Assembly (NCBI GenBank): GCA_039961635.1
Contig: JABRWB010000001.1
Span: forward strand, 33,172 to 97,171
Source: a bacterium
GTDB lineage: Bacteria; 4484-113; JAGGVC01
Reading direction: 5' to 3'
Length of the DNA stretch: 64,000 nucleotides
Made by a program: the position numbers and the translations under genes. How positions within the stretch are numbered: the stretch's first letter is position 1; every line of letters begins with the position of its first letter. The notes under the pieces were generated by a model. The model worked only from the letters and a program-made list of their open reading frames with translations, made no database searches and was not told the DNA's origin. This document shows positions 16,503 to 25,057 of the stretch, in pieces.

Positions 16503-17302
16503 TGCTCGATAGCTTCGGCCGCGAAATTTACTACTTGAGGATTTCGGTCACCGACCGCTGCAACCTGCGCTGCCGGTATTGCATGCCGGAGGAGGGCGTT
16601 CCTCTCATGCCGCGTAAAGCGATGCTTTCGCTCGAAGAAATCGCGGAATTCGCGCGCTCCGCCGCGGACTTGGGATTCCACAAAGTTCGACTGACGGGGG
16701 GTGAACCGCTTGTAAGGTCAGGAATCGCAGCGCTTGTCTCGATGCTCGCAGGCATTACCGGAATTCGCGATCTATCTATGACGACGAATGGCGTTCTGCT
16801 TGCGCGATACGCGCGCGATCTCGCGCGCGCAGGATTGATGCGCGTGAACGTGAGCCTGGACGCTGTCGACCCGGAGCGCTTTTCGCACTTGACGCGCGGA
16901 GGCGACGTCCGTGCGGTTTTGGAAGGAATCGACGCGGCGCTAGATGCGGGTCTTTCGCCTGTGAAAATCAACTGCGTCGTTCAAAGCTCGCCTTACGAGG
17001 AGGACGCGCGCGCGGTCGCGAGATACGCGTACGACCGCGGTCTGGAAGTTCGCTTCATCAAAAGGATGAACCTTGAAGCGGGTGAATTTTCGAAGGTCGA
17101 AGGCGGCTCCGGAGGCGACTGCAGAACTTGCAGCAGGCTGCGCCTCGGGCCGGACGGCACGGTGCGCTCCTGCCTTTTTTCGGACGTCACGTTCGATGCA
17201 AAATCACTGGGCGCGCGCGAGGCGATTATGCGCGCGATCGAGGGCAAGCCGGAATCGGGGCGCAGGTGCGTCACCGCGTCGATGAGCATGATCGGAGGCT
17301 AA
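16502..17302 (+). CDS. moaA: GTP 3',8-cyclase MoaA, short form
   Basis: Radical SAM enzyme of the first molybdopterin step. It has the SAM cluster motif in RISVTDRCNLRCRYCMPEEG, LTGGEPLVR, the second cluster CRTCSRLRLGPDG...C with the two GTP-contact Arg residues, and the C-terminal Gly-Gly (SMIGG) needed for activity. At 266 residues it is about 55-60 shorter than usual. The missing part lies between RFIKRMNL and GDCRTC, where normal MoaA has the segment ending in the G-x-I-G-F-I-S strand. All catalytic residues that I can check are kept. A normal-length copy is at 26 kb. Confidence 0.88.
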   Translation: MLDSFGREIYYLRISVTDRCNLRCRYCMPEEGVPLMPRKAMLSLEEIAEFARSAADLGFHKVRLTGGEPLVRSGIAALVSMLAGITGIRDLSMTTNGVLLARYARDLARAGLMRVNVSLDAVDPERFSHLTRGGDVRAVLEGIDAALDAGLSPVKINCVVQSSPYEEDARAVARYAYDRGLEVRFIKRMNLEAGEFSKVEGGSGGDCRTCSRLRLGPDGTVRSCLFSDVTFDAKSLGAREAIMRAIEGKPESGRRCVTASMSMIGG

Positions 17303-17303
17303 G

Positions 17304-17759
17304 ATGACAAAACTTTCGCACGTGGACGAAGGCGGCAAGGCGGCGATGGTGGACGTAAGCGGCAAGGAACCCCAGTTGAGGATCGCGCGCGCCACGGGGA
17401 AAATAAGCCTTGCGTCCTCGACGCTTCCTCTCATCGCGGAAAACGCAATCAAGAAGGGCGACGTGCTGTGTGTCGCGGAAATCGCGGGAATTCAGGCCGC
17501 AAAGCGCGCGTCTGAATTGATCCCGCTCTGCCATCCGCTTCGGCTGACCGATGTCAAGGTGAAGGCGTCGCCCGAATCTGACGGAGTGGTGGTGGAAACC
17601 GAAGTGCGATGCGTGGATCGGACGGGCGCGGAGATGGAAGCTCTGACCGCCGCAGCCGTCGCGCTTTTGACCGTCTACGACATGTGCAAGGCCGCGGACA
17701 AGAACATGCGCATCGGCGAAATCTCGCTCGTGGAGAAGTCAAAGCATGACATCGCGTGA
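17304..17759 (+). CDS. moaC: Cyclic pyranopterin monophosphate synthase MoaC
   Basis: Works after MoaA to make cyclic pyranopterin monophosphate. 151 residues with LSHVDEGGKAAMVDVSGKE at the start, the active-site LIPLCHPL, and MEALTAAAVALLTVYDMCKA with the conserved Asp/Lys. Normal length. It follows moaA by one base and overlaps the MOSC-MogA gene by 14 bases, so the three are probably translated together. Confidence 0.95.
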   Translation: MTKLSHVDEGGKAAMVDVSGKEPQLRIARATGKISLASSTLPLIAENAIKKGDVLCVAEIAGIQAAKRASELIPLCHPLRLTDVKVKASPESDGVVVETEVRCVDRTGAEMEALTAAAVALLTVYDMCKAADKNMRIGEISLVEKSKHDIA

Positions 17760-18693
17760 ATTTGAAATACTGTCGGTCAATCTCTCGACCGAGAAGGGCA
17801 CAAGCAAGCATCCGGCAGGGGAAATCGAAATCGGCGCGGCCGGAGTGGTTGGCGACGCGCACGCGGGCGCGGGCGCGCGGCAGGTCAGCCTGCTCGCGAT
17901 CGAAAGCATCGAGCGCTTCGGGCGGGAAGAGGGGCGCGAGTTCTCGCCCGGCGAGTTCGCGGAAAACCTGACTACGCGCGGGTTTTTGTTCGGAGACGTC
18001 CGCGTGCTGGACGAGATTTCAATCGGCGACGTGCTTCTGGAAGTGACGCAAATCGGAAAGCCCTGCCATGGCGGCGGGGGCGCGATTTTCCGCGATGTAG
18101 GAAAGTGTGTGATGCCCAATGATGGTGTGTTCGCGCGCGTTGTGCGGACAGGCCGCGTCAGCGCGGGAGACCGCGGCGTTCACCTGCCGCGGCGATTGCG
18201 CATTTCCGTGATCACGGTAAGCGACCGCGCATCGCGCGGCGAGTACGTTGACAAAAGCGGCCCTGCCGTATGCGAGTTGCTTAAGAAGCATTTCGAGGTG
18301 GCTGGGTGGCGATGCGATATTGCAGCCGGGGTCGTACCCGACGACGCAAAGGATATCCGCGCGGCCCTGAACGAGGCGATTTCCATTGGTGCGGACGTCG
18401 TATTCGCGGTGGGCGGAACCGGGATAGGCCCGCGAGATGTAACACCAGAGGTTGTTGCTGAATTCATAGATAAGCCCATGACCGGCGTGGTTGATGCGAT
18501 GCGGGCGAAGTTCGGCGCGGGCAATCCGAACGCGCTGCTAAGCCGCGCCGTCGCGGGAGCGTCGGGCACGCGCCTGTTTTACGCGATTCCCGGAAGCCCC
18601 CGCGCCGCGACGGAGTACGCGTCTGAAATTCTCTGCACGCTCGAACATGCGATTTTCATGGTGCGCGGCGTGGATACACACGCCGAGTGTTGA
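17746..18693 (+). CDS. MOSC domain - MogA/MoaB fusion protein
   Basis: 315 residues. Residues 1-145 form a MOSC domain (GVVGDAHAGAGARQVSLLAIESI, FAENLTTRG, and Cys in GKPCHGGGG and GKCVMPNDGVFARV); MOSC domains carry molybdenum cofactor and can act in sulfur or cofactor transfer. Residues 149-315 form a MogA/MoaB adenylyltransferase (RISVITVSDRASRGEY, VFAVGGTGIGPRDVTPE, IPGSPRA), which adenylates molybdopterin before MoeA. The fusion would link cofactor activation to a carrier. It overlaps moaC; wtpA follows after 19 bases. Confidence 0.88.
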   Translation: MTSREFEILSVNLSTEKGTSKHPAGEIEIGAAGVVGDAHAGAGARQVSLLAIESIERFGREEGREFSPGEFAENLTTRGFLFGDVRVLDEISIGDVLLEVTQIGKPCHGGGGAIFRDVGKCVMPNDGVFARVVRTGRVSAGDRGVHLPRRLRISVITVSDRASRGEYVDKSGPAVCELLKKHFEVAGWRCDIAAGVVPDDAKDIRAALNEAISIGADVVFAVGGTGIGPRDVTPEVVAEFIDKPMTGVVDAMRAKFGAGNPNALLSRAVAGASGTRLFYAIPGSPRAATEYASEILCTLEHAIFMVRGVDTHAEC

Positions 18694-18712
18694 TGTAAAA
18701 GGATGTGCATTT

Positions 18713-19735
18713 ATGGTAAACCGGAATTTAAGTATTGTGTTGGCGTTTCTTTTCCAGGCGGCGATGGCGCTTGCAACGTCTTGCCCCGCGCCAGAAAAGG
18801 AATCCCCCCCGCCCAAGCAACCGCAAGCGGCGATGCCAGCTGACGAGCTTTCCGGGAGATTAACGATTTTTCATGCGGGAAGCCTCTCGGTGCCGCTCGC
18901 CGAAGTTTCGAAGGCGTTCGAAGCGAAGCATCCAAAGGTTAAGGTGCTCGCCGAAGCAGCGGGAAGCCGCGACACCGCGCGCAAAGTCAGCGATCTGGGA
19001 CAGACCTGCGACATAGTCGCCTGCGCGGATTACGAGGTCATAGACGAGCTGCTCATTCCCGATCACGCATCGTTCAACATAAGATTCGCTCGAAACAGGA
19101 TAATTATCGCCTATACCGACAAATCGCTTCGCGCGCAGGAGTTGACGACCACCAACTGGCACGAGCTGCTACTTTTGGACGAAGTAAAATTCGGCCGCGC
19201 CGACCCGGACCGCGATCCATGCGGATATCGCACGCTCATGGTTTTCCAGCTCGCGGAAAAGCTATACGCGAAACCGGGGCTCGCCGACGCGCTCACGAAA
19301 AAGGACGGGGATAAATACATAAGGCCCAAGGAGACCGACCTGCTTGCGCTCTTGGAATCCGGCGAGATCGACTACCTTTTCATTTACTACTCGGTGGCCG
19401 TCCAGCATAATCTTAAATACCTCGATCTCCCCGGCGAGGTGAACCTGGGAGATGTGGATCGCTCGCAGGAATACAAATCCGCTTCCGTCGAGGTCGTCGG
19501 AAAATCCCCGGGCGAATTCACGACTCTTTACGGCGCGCCGATTGTTTATGCCGTGACGATTCCCAAAAACTCTTCAAATCCAAGGGCTGCCGCAGCTTAT
19601 CTCGAATTCCTGCTGTCGCCAGAAGGGGGGGCGATCATCGAAAAATGCGGGCAGCCGCCGATTTCGCCCGCAGTGTGCGCGCAGTACGAGGCGCTGCCTG
19701 AATCCCTGAAGCCGCTTTGCATCGCGGCCGAATGA
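18713..19735 (+). CDS. wtpA: Tungstate/molybdate ABC transporter substrate-binding protein (WtpA type)
   Basis: Captures tungstate or molybdate outside the membrane. 340 residues with a signal peptide (hydrophobic LSIVLAFLFQAAMALATSC; a Cys at the end could make it a lipoprotein, though the lipobox ATSC is imperfect). The mature part opens LTIFHAGSLSVPLAEVSKAF, the WtpA/ModA signature, and has ADYEVIDELLIP and ARNRIIIAYTDKS typical of the archaeal-like WtpA branch. Start at ATG 18713 with AAAGGA upstream. It is co-transcribed with fdhD, wtpB and wtpC through 4-base ATGA overlaps. Confidence 0.9.
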   Translation: MVNRNLSIVLAFLFQAAMALATSCPAPEKESPPPKQPQAAMPADELSGRLTIFHAGSLSVPLAEVSKAFEAKHPKVKVLAEAAGSRDTARKVSDLGQTCDIVACADYEVIDELLIPDHASFNIRFARNRIIIAYTDKSLRAQELTTTNWHELLLLDEVKFGRADPDRDPCGYRTLMVFQLAEKLYAKPGLADALTKKDGDKYIRPKETDLLALLESGEIDYLFIYYSVAVQHNLKYLDLPGEVNLGDVDRSQEYKSASVEVVGKSPGEFTTLYGAPIVYAVTIPKNSSNPRAAAAYLEFLLSPEGGAIIEKCGQPPISPAVCAQYEALPESLKPLCIAAE

Positions 19736-20544
19736 ACATGACCAAAGAAAGCGAAAATCCGACTATTTCATTGCCTGCCCTCAGATTCGGCGACTCGGCG
19801 CAGCCCATCGCCATCGACGAGCGGGTGATAGTGGAAAGGCTTTTCCGCATCATGCTCAACGGAGAGGAGTACGCGGCGGCAAGCATCCTTCCGGGCATGG
19901 AAAGGGAATTCGTTTACGGATTTCTTTATACTTCCGGAGCGATTTCCCGAGCAGAAGATGTGACCGATTTGCAGATTGCAGGGGATGGGGCTGCCGCGTT
20001 TGTCAGTACCGACGGGAAGACATTCGACGAATACCTTTACAAAGCCAGACTGCCTTTAACTCCGGGAACCGCTTGCGGAGCCGAGCCGCAGGCGATTTCC
20101 ACAGCGGGATTGCCGGCGCTCGTATCCGATTTACGCGTACGGCCCAGCGACATACTCGATGCGCTGAAAACAGTGAGGGCGGAATCCGCCTTGTTTCGGG
20201 AAACGGGGGGGGTGCACAGCGTCGCACTGTTCGATTCAGACGGGCGGCTTGTCGCGCGTGCGGACGACGTAGGCAGGCACAACGCATTCGACAAGATCGC
20301 GGGAGCATGCCTGCTTTGCAAGCTAAATCCTTCGGCGCTGTTCGCGGTGACGACGGGGAGATTGTCTTCCGAAATAGTCGGAAAATGCTGGCGGCTTGGA
20401 GTTCCCCTGCTCGTCTCTCCGTCGTGCGCGACGTCCCGCGCCATTGAAATCGCGGCACTTGCGAATATTGCACTTTGCGGATTCGCGCGCGGCCGCAGGC
20501 TGGCCGTTTACAGCGCCGATTGGCGGATAGGAGGGCGAGAATGA
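19732..20544 (+). CDS. fdhD: FdhD sulfurtransferase for formate dehydrogenase
   Basis: FdhD passes sulfur from IscS/SufS to the bis-MGD cofactor of formate dehydrogenase. 270 residues with GFLYTSGAIS, FRETGGVHSVALFD and ADDVGRHNAFDKIAGACLL, the family's cofactor-binding loop. The usual CxxC loop (SCGxCG) is TACGAEP here, so only the first Cys remains. In E. coli FdhD both loop Cys residues have been examined as sulfur carriers; this copy would work with one. Placed between wtpA and wtpB with ATGA overlaps on both sides, which ties metal uptake to enzyme maturation. Confidence 0.9.
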   Translation: MNMTKESENPTISLPALRFGDSAQPIAIDERVIVERLFRIMLNGEEYAAASILPGMEREFVYGFLYTSGAISRAEDVTDLQIAGDGAAAFVSTDGKTFDEYLYKARLPLTPGTACGAEPQAISTAGLPALVSDLRVRPSDILDALKTVRAESALFRETGGVHSVALFDSDGRLVARADDVGRHNAFDKIAGACLLCKLNPSALFAVTTGRLSSEIVGKCWRLGVPLLVSPSCATSRAIEIAALANIALCGFARGRRLAVYSADWRIGGRE

Positions 20545-21341
20545 CAATCGGCTTGCGCAAAATATCGGGATTTGAACTTGCGGTCGAATTCGCGGGCGCG
20601 CTGCTTATCTTATTCATCGCAGCGCCGCTTGTCCGGCTTGTATTGGGAATATCCGCGGGCGGGATTGCCGATATTTTCCGCGACCGCGAGCTTTGGACTT
20701 CCATCGCTCTGACATTCAGGTGTGCGGCCGCGGCCGCAATTCTCGGCATTCTGTTCGGAGTTCCTCTTGCATACGTGCTCGCGCGTTCGCGCTTCCGATG
20801 CTCCTCGCTTATACAGGGCATCGTTGATTTGCCCGTCATGGTTCCGCATTCCGCTGCGGGAATCGCGCTTCTTGGAGTGCTGGGGAGGCATTCGCTGGCG
20901 CAAAAGGCCGCCGCGCCGCTGGGTATCGAATTCGCCGGAACCGAGGCGGGAATCGCGCTCGCGATGACATTCGTCTCCGTCCCGTTTCTGGTGAACGCGG
21001 CGCGAGCCGGATTCGAGGCCGTTCCGGTGCGGCTTGAGAACGCGGCCCGCTCGCTCGGCGCGGCGCCTGCGCGAGTTTTCTTCTCGATTTCCCTTCCCCT
21101 CGCGTGGCGCTCGATTCTGGGCGGCGCGGCTTTGATGTGGGGGCGCGGAATAAGCGAATTCGGCGCGGTGATAATAATCGCTTACCATCCTGCCACCGCA
21201 CCGGTGCTGGTGTTCCAGCGCTTCAGCGACTTCGGGCTGAACGCGTCGCGCAGCGCGGCAGCAGTGCTCGTTGTCGCGGCGCTGGCCGTGTTCGCGATTC
21301 TACGCGCAATCGGCCGAGCCAATGGAGGCGAGCCGCGATGA
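20541..21341 (+). CDS. wtpB: Tungstate/molybdate ABC transporter permease (WtpB type)
   Basis: 266-residue inner-membrane permease with about six helices. It contains the ABC-contact EAA loop EAVPVRLENAARSLGAAPARVFFSISLPLA and the start LTFRCAAAAAILGILFGVPLAYVLARS. Near the end, WGRGISEFGAVIIIAYHP is the ModB/WtpB-type signature. The start ATG overlaps the fdhD stop and its own stop overlaps wtpC. Confidence 0.92.
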   Translation: MTIGLRKISGFELAVEFAGALLILFIAAPLVRLVLGISAGGIADIFRDRELWTSIALTFRCAAAAAILGILFGVPLAYVLARSRFRCSSLIQGIVDLPVMVPHSAAGIALLGVLGRHSLAQKAAAPLGIEFAGTEAGIALAMTFVSVPFLVNAARAGFEAVPVRLENAARSLGAAPARVFFSISLPLAWRSILGGAALMWGRGISEFGAVIIIAYHPATAPVLVFQRFSDFGLNASRSAAAVLVVAALAVFAILRAIGRANGGEPR

Positions 21342-22378
21342 CGCTGGAGTTGCGGAATGTAACGAAGCGGCTCGGCGGGTTCGAGCTGCGGGATTTCTCG
21401 CTGACTGTCGGGGAGGGGGAGTACTTCGTGCTTCTCGGCCCGTCCGGCGTGGGTAAATCGGTGTTGCTGGAAACGATTGCGGGACTGCTGCCTCCCGACT
21501 CGGGACGGATTCTTTGGAAAGGCACTGACGTAACCGGACTTCCGCCGAATTCGCGCGGATTTGCCGTCGTCTATCAGGATTACGCGCTTTTTCCGCACAT
21601 GTGCGTTCGGGCGAACATCGAGTTCGGGCCGAGGGCGAATGGTCTGCGAAGGCATGAAATCGCCGAGCGCGCAAGGCACGCTGCGGAACTGGCGGGAATT
21701 GCGCCGCTTCTCGAACGGATGCCCGGAACACTTTCGGGAGGTGAAGCCCAGCGCGTCGCGCTGGCGCGCGCTGTCGCGGTATCGCCGGAATTGCTGCTTT
21801 TGGACGAGCCGCTTTCGGCGGTGGACATGCGCCTTCGGCGCGAGCTGCGCAGGGAACTAAAAAAAATCCACCTGACCACCGGCAGGACGTTCCTGCATGT
21901 CACGCACGACGTGGACGAGGCGATGGAGCTTGGAGACAGAATCGGCGTATTGCTGGACGGCAAATTGCGCGCGGTTGACGCGCCTGCGGATGCGTTCCGG
22001 TCGCCGAAGGATCCAACCGTTGCGGAATTTCTCGGCATGCGCAATGTGATAGCGGTAGAAAGCCTCGATGAGGAATATTGCCTCGCGGCGGGACTGCGAA
22101 TTCATATCGGCAAGCGGAATGTATCATTCAGCCATATCTGGATCAGGCCGGAAGAAATAATCCTGTCGAGAGTGCCCTTTGAATCGAGCGCTCGCAATCA
22201 AATCGCGTGCAGGGTTGCGGAATGGTCTCCTACGGGAACACTGGTGGCCGTGCAGCTTCGGGCCGGCAGGCTGGAATTGCGCGCGCTGATAACCTATGGG
22301 GCATTTGATGAATTGGCAATCGAAGCCGGAAACAACCTATATGCCACATTCAAAAGCTCATCGGTGGTATGTTTTTAG
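21338..22378 (+). CDS. wtpC: Tungstate/molybdate ABC transporter ATPase (WtpC type)
   Basis: 346 residues. Walker A GPSGVGKS, Q-loop VVYQDYALFPHM, signature LSGGEAQRVALARA, Walker B LLLLDEPLSAVD and switch His in HVTHDVDEA are all present. The C-terminal part (HIWIRPEEIILSR and after) is the TOBE/regulatory domain that in ModC/WtpC-like proteins can bind oxyanion and inhibit transport. It ends the plus-strand cofactor operon; 180 bases with no gene or clear terminator follow before the convergent tauE-like gene. Confidence 0.92.
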   Translation: MTLELRNVTKRLGGFELRDFSLTVGEGEYFVLLGPSGVGKSVLLETIAGLLPPDSGRILWKGTDVTGLPPNSRGFAVVYQDYALFPHMCVRANIEFGPRANGLRRHEIAERARHAAELAGIAPLLERMPGTLSGGEAQRVALARAVAVSPELLLLDEPLSAVDMRLRRELRRELKKIHLTTGRTFLHVTHDVDEAMELGDRIGVLLDGKLRAVDAPADAFRSPKDPTVAEFLGMRNVIAVESLDEEYCLAAGLRIHIGKRNVSFSHIWIRPEEIILSRVPFESSARNQIACRVAEWSPTGTLVAVQLRAGRLELRALITYGAFDELAIEAGNNLYATFKSSSVVCF

Positions 22379-22558
22379 ACAAAAAGCTCAAATATCGCGC
22401 GGAAAGCCGAATGAGACATTATTGGGAAAAGTTCCGCTCCAGTTGTGACCGCCAAAGCTATTGTACAACCGGGAAAGGCTGTCATTAGTTTCATCCCCGA
22501 TCACTCTCCGGCGTTTTGCAGCCATCTTGACGATTTCGAACGACAACCTACCCGACTT

Positions 22559-23353
22559 TCAAGGAAGCAGAAGCTTAACCGCCGATGCGAGCATTACCGC
22601 GGCAAGCAACAGCCGCAAGGTTTTCACACCCGCCACTTTTGCGCCGAATCTTGCTCCCAAAATCGCTCCCAGCATTGCAAACGGAAGAAGCGGCCAAAAT
22701 GTGCCGAAATCAAGCCTGGAAGCGAATACGCGCCCCAACAAACCCGCCATTGAATTGACGACGATGAAAACGGAGGATATGGCCGCCGCCTGATTTACCC
22801 GCGCCCAGCATGTGAGAACAAGCAGGGGACTAAGAAAAATTCCTCCGCCTATGCCGATTATGCCCGAAATCAAGCCGACAACTCCCGCGGACGCCGTTAA
22901 AACCGGCCAACGCACCGGTTTCAATATGTCTTCCCCACCGAAATAATGGAGAAAGGCGATTCGAAAGGCGGCGAAAGCAAGCGCCGCCCCCAAAAGCAGC
23001 TCCAAATGGCCGGTTTGAACATCGAGCCATCCTCCGATTAATGCGAAGGGGAACGATGCCGCCAGAACGGGCAATAGTAGCGATGCTTTCAAGTTCCCGG
23101 ATTTGATGTAAGTGAGGGCAGCCACGCCCGCCACCAATATATTCAAAACGAGCGAGGCTGTTGCGGCCTGGTTGACCGGAACGGACAACAACGCCATTAC
23201 GGCCAAGTACGCCGATGCTCCTCCGTGGCCGACGGAGGAATACAGCGCGGCCGCAACAAAAACCAGCGCCGCCAGCAAAAATAGGTTGAATCCTGTTAAT
23301 TCCACTTTGAATCGCTTCTTTATGTCATTCGGGTCGATGTGACGACTCCGCAC
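22559..23353 (-). CDS. TauE/SafE-family anion exporter (sulfite exporter-like)
   Basis: 264 residues, about seven to eight membrane helices in two repeats. The first repeat has AALYSSVGHGGASAYLAVMAL, the second LISGIIGIGGGIFLSPLLVL; these Gly-rich loops mark the family, which moves sulfite, sulfonates or sulfoacetate. The start is uncertain: GTG at 23353 overlaps the MOSC gene by 29 bases, and an internal start is possible. As the last gene of the second cofactor cluster, near a tetrathionate-reductase-like pair, it may export sulfite or a related oxyanion (inference). Confidence 0.82.
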   Translation of the reverse strand: MRSRHIDPNDIKKRFKVELTGFNLFLLAALVFVAAALYSSVGHGGASAYLAVMALLSVPVNQAATASLVLNILVAGVAALTYIKSGNLKASLLLPVLAASFPFALIGGWLDVQTGHLELLLGAALAFAAFRIAFLHYFGGEDILKPVRWPVLTASAGVVGLISGIIGIGGGIFLSPLLVLTCWARVNQAAAISSVFIVVNSMAGLLGRVFASRLDFGTFWPLLPFAMLGAILGARFGAKVAGVKTLRLLLAAVMLASAVKLLLP

Positions 23354-23801
23354 TTCTTATGAAAACCGCATCACCCTTGCGCACAATTCCGCCGCTTAGA
23401 ACGCGGGCGAATATTCCCTCTCGCGGCATCACGCAATCGCCCGCCTGTCTGAATATCTCGCATCGCGAATGGCATTCCTTTCCAATTTGCGTCACTTCCA
23501 ATTCCGCGTCGCCTATCCTCAACCTGTCTCCTATTTGCAAACCCGGCAGGTCTATGTCCTCGGTCGTTATGTTCTCGGCGAAATCGCCCGGTCCGACTTC
23601 CAACCCCATTTTGCGTATCTTATCAATGCTCTCAACGGCCAAAAAGCTTACTTGCCGGTTCCAGTCTGCCGCATGGGCGTCGCCTTCTATGCCCCAATCC
23701 GGCACCAGCAACGCCCAATCCACGTTGCGTTTTCGCGTTCCCTTCCTCTCGCTAATCGAAACCGCAACCACTTTGCCTTGCCGATTTTCTTTTCGATTCA
23801 T
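23325..23801 (-). CDS. Single-domain MOSC protein
   Basis: About 158 residues. The pattern matches the MOSC half of the fusion at 17.7 kb: DWGIEGDAHAADWNRQVSFL, FAENITTEDIDL, GKECHSRCEIF and GDCVMPREGIFARV. The conserved Cys of GDCVMP is present. The start is ATG of MNRKENRQG (23801); an upstream start at 23822 would overlap moeA. It is thought to bind or hand over molybdenum cofactor, or to help cofactor sulfuration. Confidence 0.85.
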   Translation of the reverse strand: MNRKENRQGKVVAVSISERKGTRKRNVDWALLVPDWGIEGDAHAADWNRQVSFLAVESIDKIRKMGLEVGPGDFAENITTEDIDLPGLQIGDRLRIGDAELEVTQIGKECHSRCEIFRQAGDCVMPREGIFARVLSGGIVRKGDAVFIRSAESSHRPE

Positions 23802-23803
23802 AT

Positions 23804-25057
23804 TTAGTTCCATGGCAACCACTCGATTTCCACAACCTCGCCCTCCTGCAGAATGTCGCGCTCCCGTGGAAAAGCAATCAGGCAGTTCGCTTGAAACAGC
23901 CCGCGCAGCAAATGCGAATCGCGTCCAGCCATGGGCCGCACTTCAATTCCGTTTTCGGAGTACCCCGCGATTCCGCGGACAAATTCCAGTCTTTGGGCCT
24001 GCCTGGCGATGCCGCCGGTCAACCGTGCAAAGCCGCGGCGGTGCGACTTAGGGATTGCTCCGGTTAGACGCTCGATCGCGGGACAGACCAGCTTAACGAA
24101 TGACAGCAATGCAGCAACGGGGTTGCCGGGCAGTCCGAAAAACAGCCCCGTGTTGCCATCACTGCACCGATAGGTCGCGAACAACGTCGGCTTGCCCGGC
24201 TTTATGGCGACGCCGTGGAACACGATGCGCATTCCGAGCCGCATGCAGGCTTCCCGCACGAAATCCCTGTCTCCAGCCGAAACTCCGCCCGCGCTAAGAA
24301 TAATTTGCGAAGTATCCGTAAATCCGTTGATTTTTTCCACTATCTCGCTTAAGTCGTCCTTGCAGTGAAACGCATGCTCCAATTTCAATCCCAGCAATTG
24401 CACCGCCGCCTCGAGCGCAGCCAAATTGGAGTCATAAATTTGCCCTGCGGCGATCGGTGCGCCGGGCAGGACGACCTCATCGCCCGTGGCCAGCAACGAA
24501 ACTCGCGGCACGCAAGTTGCAACCGCATGAGCCAATCCTTGGGCCGCGTGCAGCGCAATCAACGGCGGATCCAGTTTCGAGCCGGCTTCCGCAATCATCT
24601 CCCCTTTGCGGCAGTCCCCGCCTTTGAGCCTGATGTTTTCCCCCGGCCGCGCCGGATTACGCAGCACTACGAAATCATCCGATTCTTCAACATCTTCGCG
24701 CATGATCACGGCTTCGACGCCGGAGGATACGGCGGTGCCTGTCATAAGCTTGATGCAAGTCCTCGGTTGCAGATCACCTTCGACGGTTGCTCCAGCGTGA
24801 GCGACTCCGGCGATTTTGAGCGTTACCGGATTCTTCGGCGACGCCCCTTGCGCGTCCGACAGGCGCAATCCGAATCCATCCACGGAAGAGCAATCGAACC
24901 GGGGCAAATCCGCGGAGGCGAACAACGGTTCCGCGAGGAAACGTCCTTGCGCCATTTCAAGCGGAACCTCTTCGGCAGGCAAACGCGTGCATTGATCGAG
25001 GATCGCCGCCAGGGCTTCTTCATAGCTAATCAACGGAATTCGTCTCTCCGGAGCCAT
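23804..25057 (-). CDS. moeA: Molybdopterin molybdenumtransferase MoeA, second copy
   Basis: 417 residues from the ATG of MAPERR. It has LPRFDCSSVDGFGLRL where the first copy has PPFDKSAVDGYA, plus LLATGDEVVLPG, LSAGGVSAGDRDF, KPGKPTLFATYR and GLPGNPVAALLSF. All domains are present. The pair differ clearly, so they are not a recent duplication. It overlaps the MoaC-MogA fusion by 32 bases. Confidence 0.94.
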   Translation of the reverse strand: MAPERRIPLISYEEALAAILDQCTRLPAEEVPLEMAQGRFLAEPLFASADLPRFDCSSVDGFGLRLSDAQGASPKNPVTLKIAGVAHAGATVEGDLQPRTCIKLMTGTAVSSGVEAVIMREDVEESDDFVVLRNPARPGENIRLKGGDCRKGEMIAEAGSKLDPPLIALHAAQGLAHAVATCVPRVSLLATGDEVVLPGAPIAAGQIYDSNLAALEAAVQLLGLKLEHAFHCKDDLSEIVEKINGFTDTSQIILSAGGVSAGDRDFVREACMRLGMRIVFHGVAIKPGKPTLFATYRCSDGNTGLFFGLPGNPVAALLSFVKLVCPAIERLTGAIPKSHRRGFARLTGGIARQAQRLEFVRGIAGYSENGIEVRPMAGRDSHLLRGLFQANCLIAFPRERDILQEGEVVEIEWLPWN

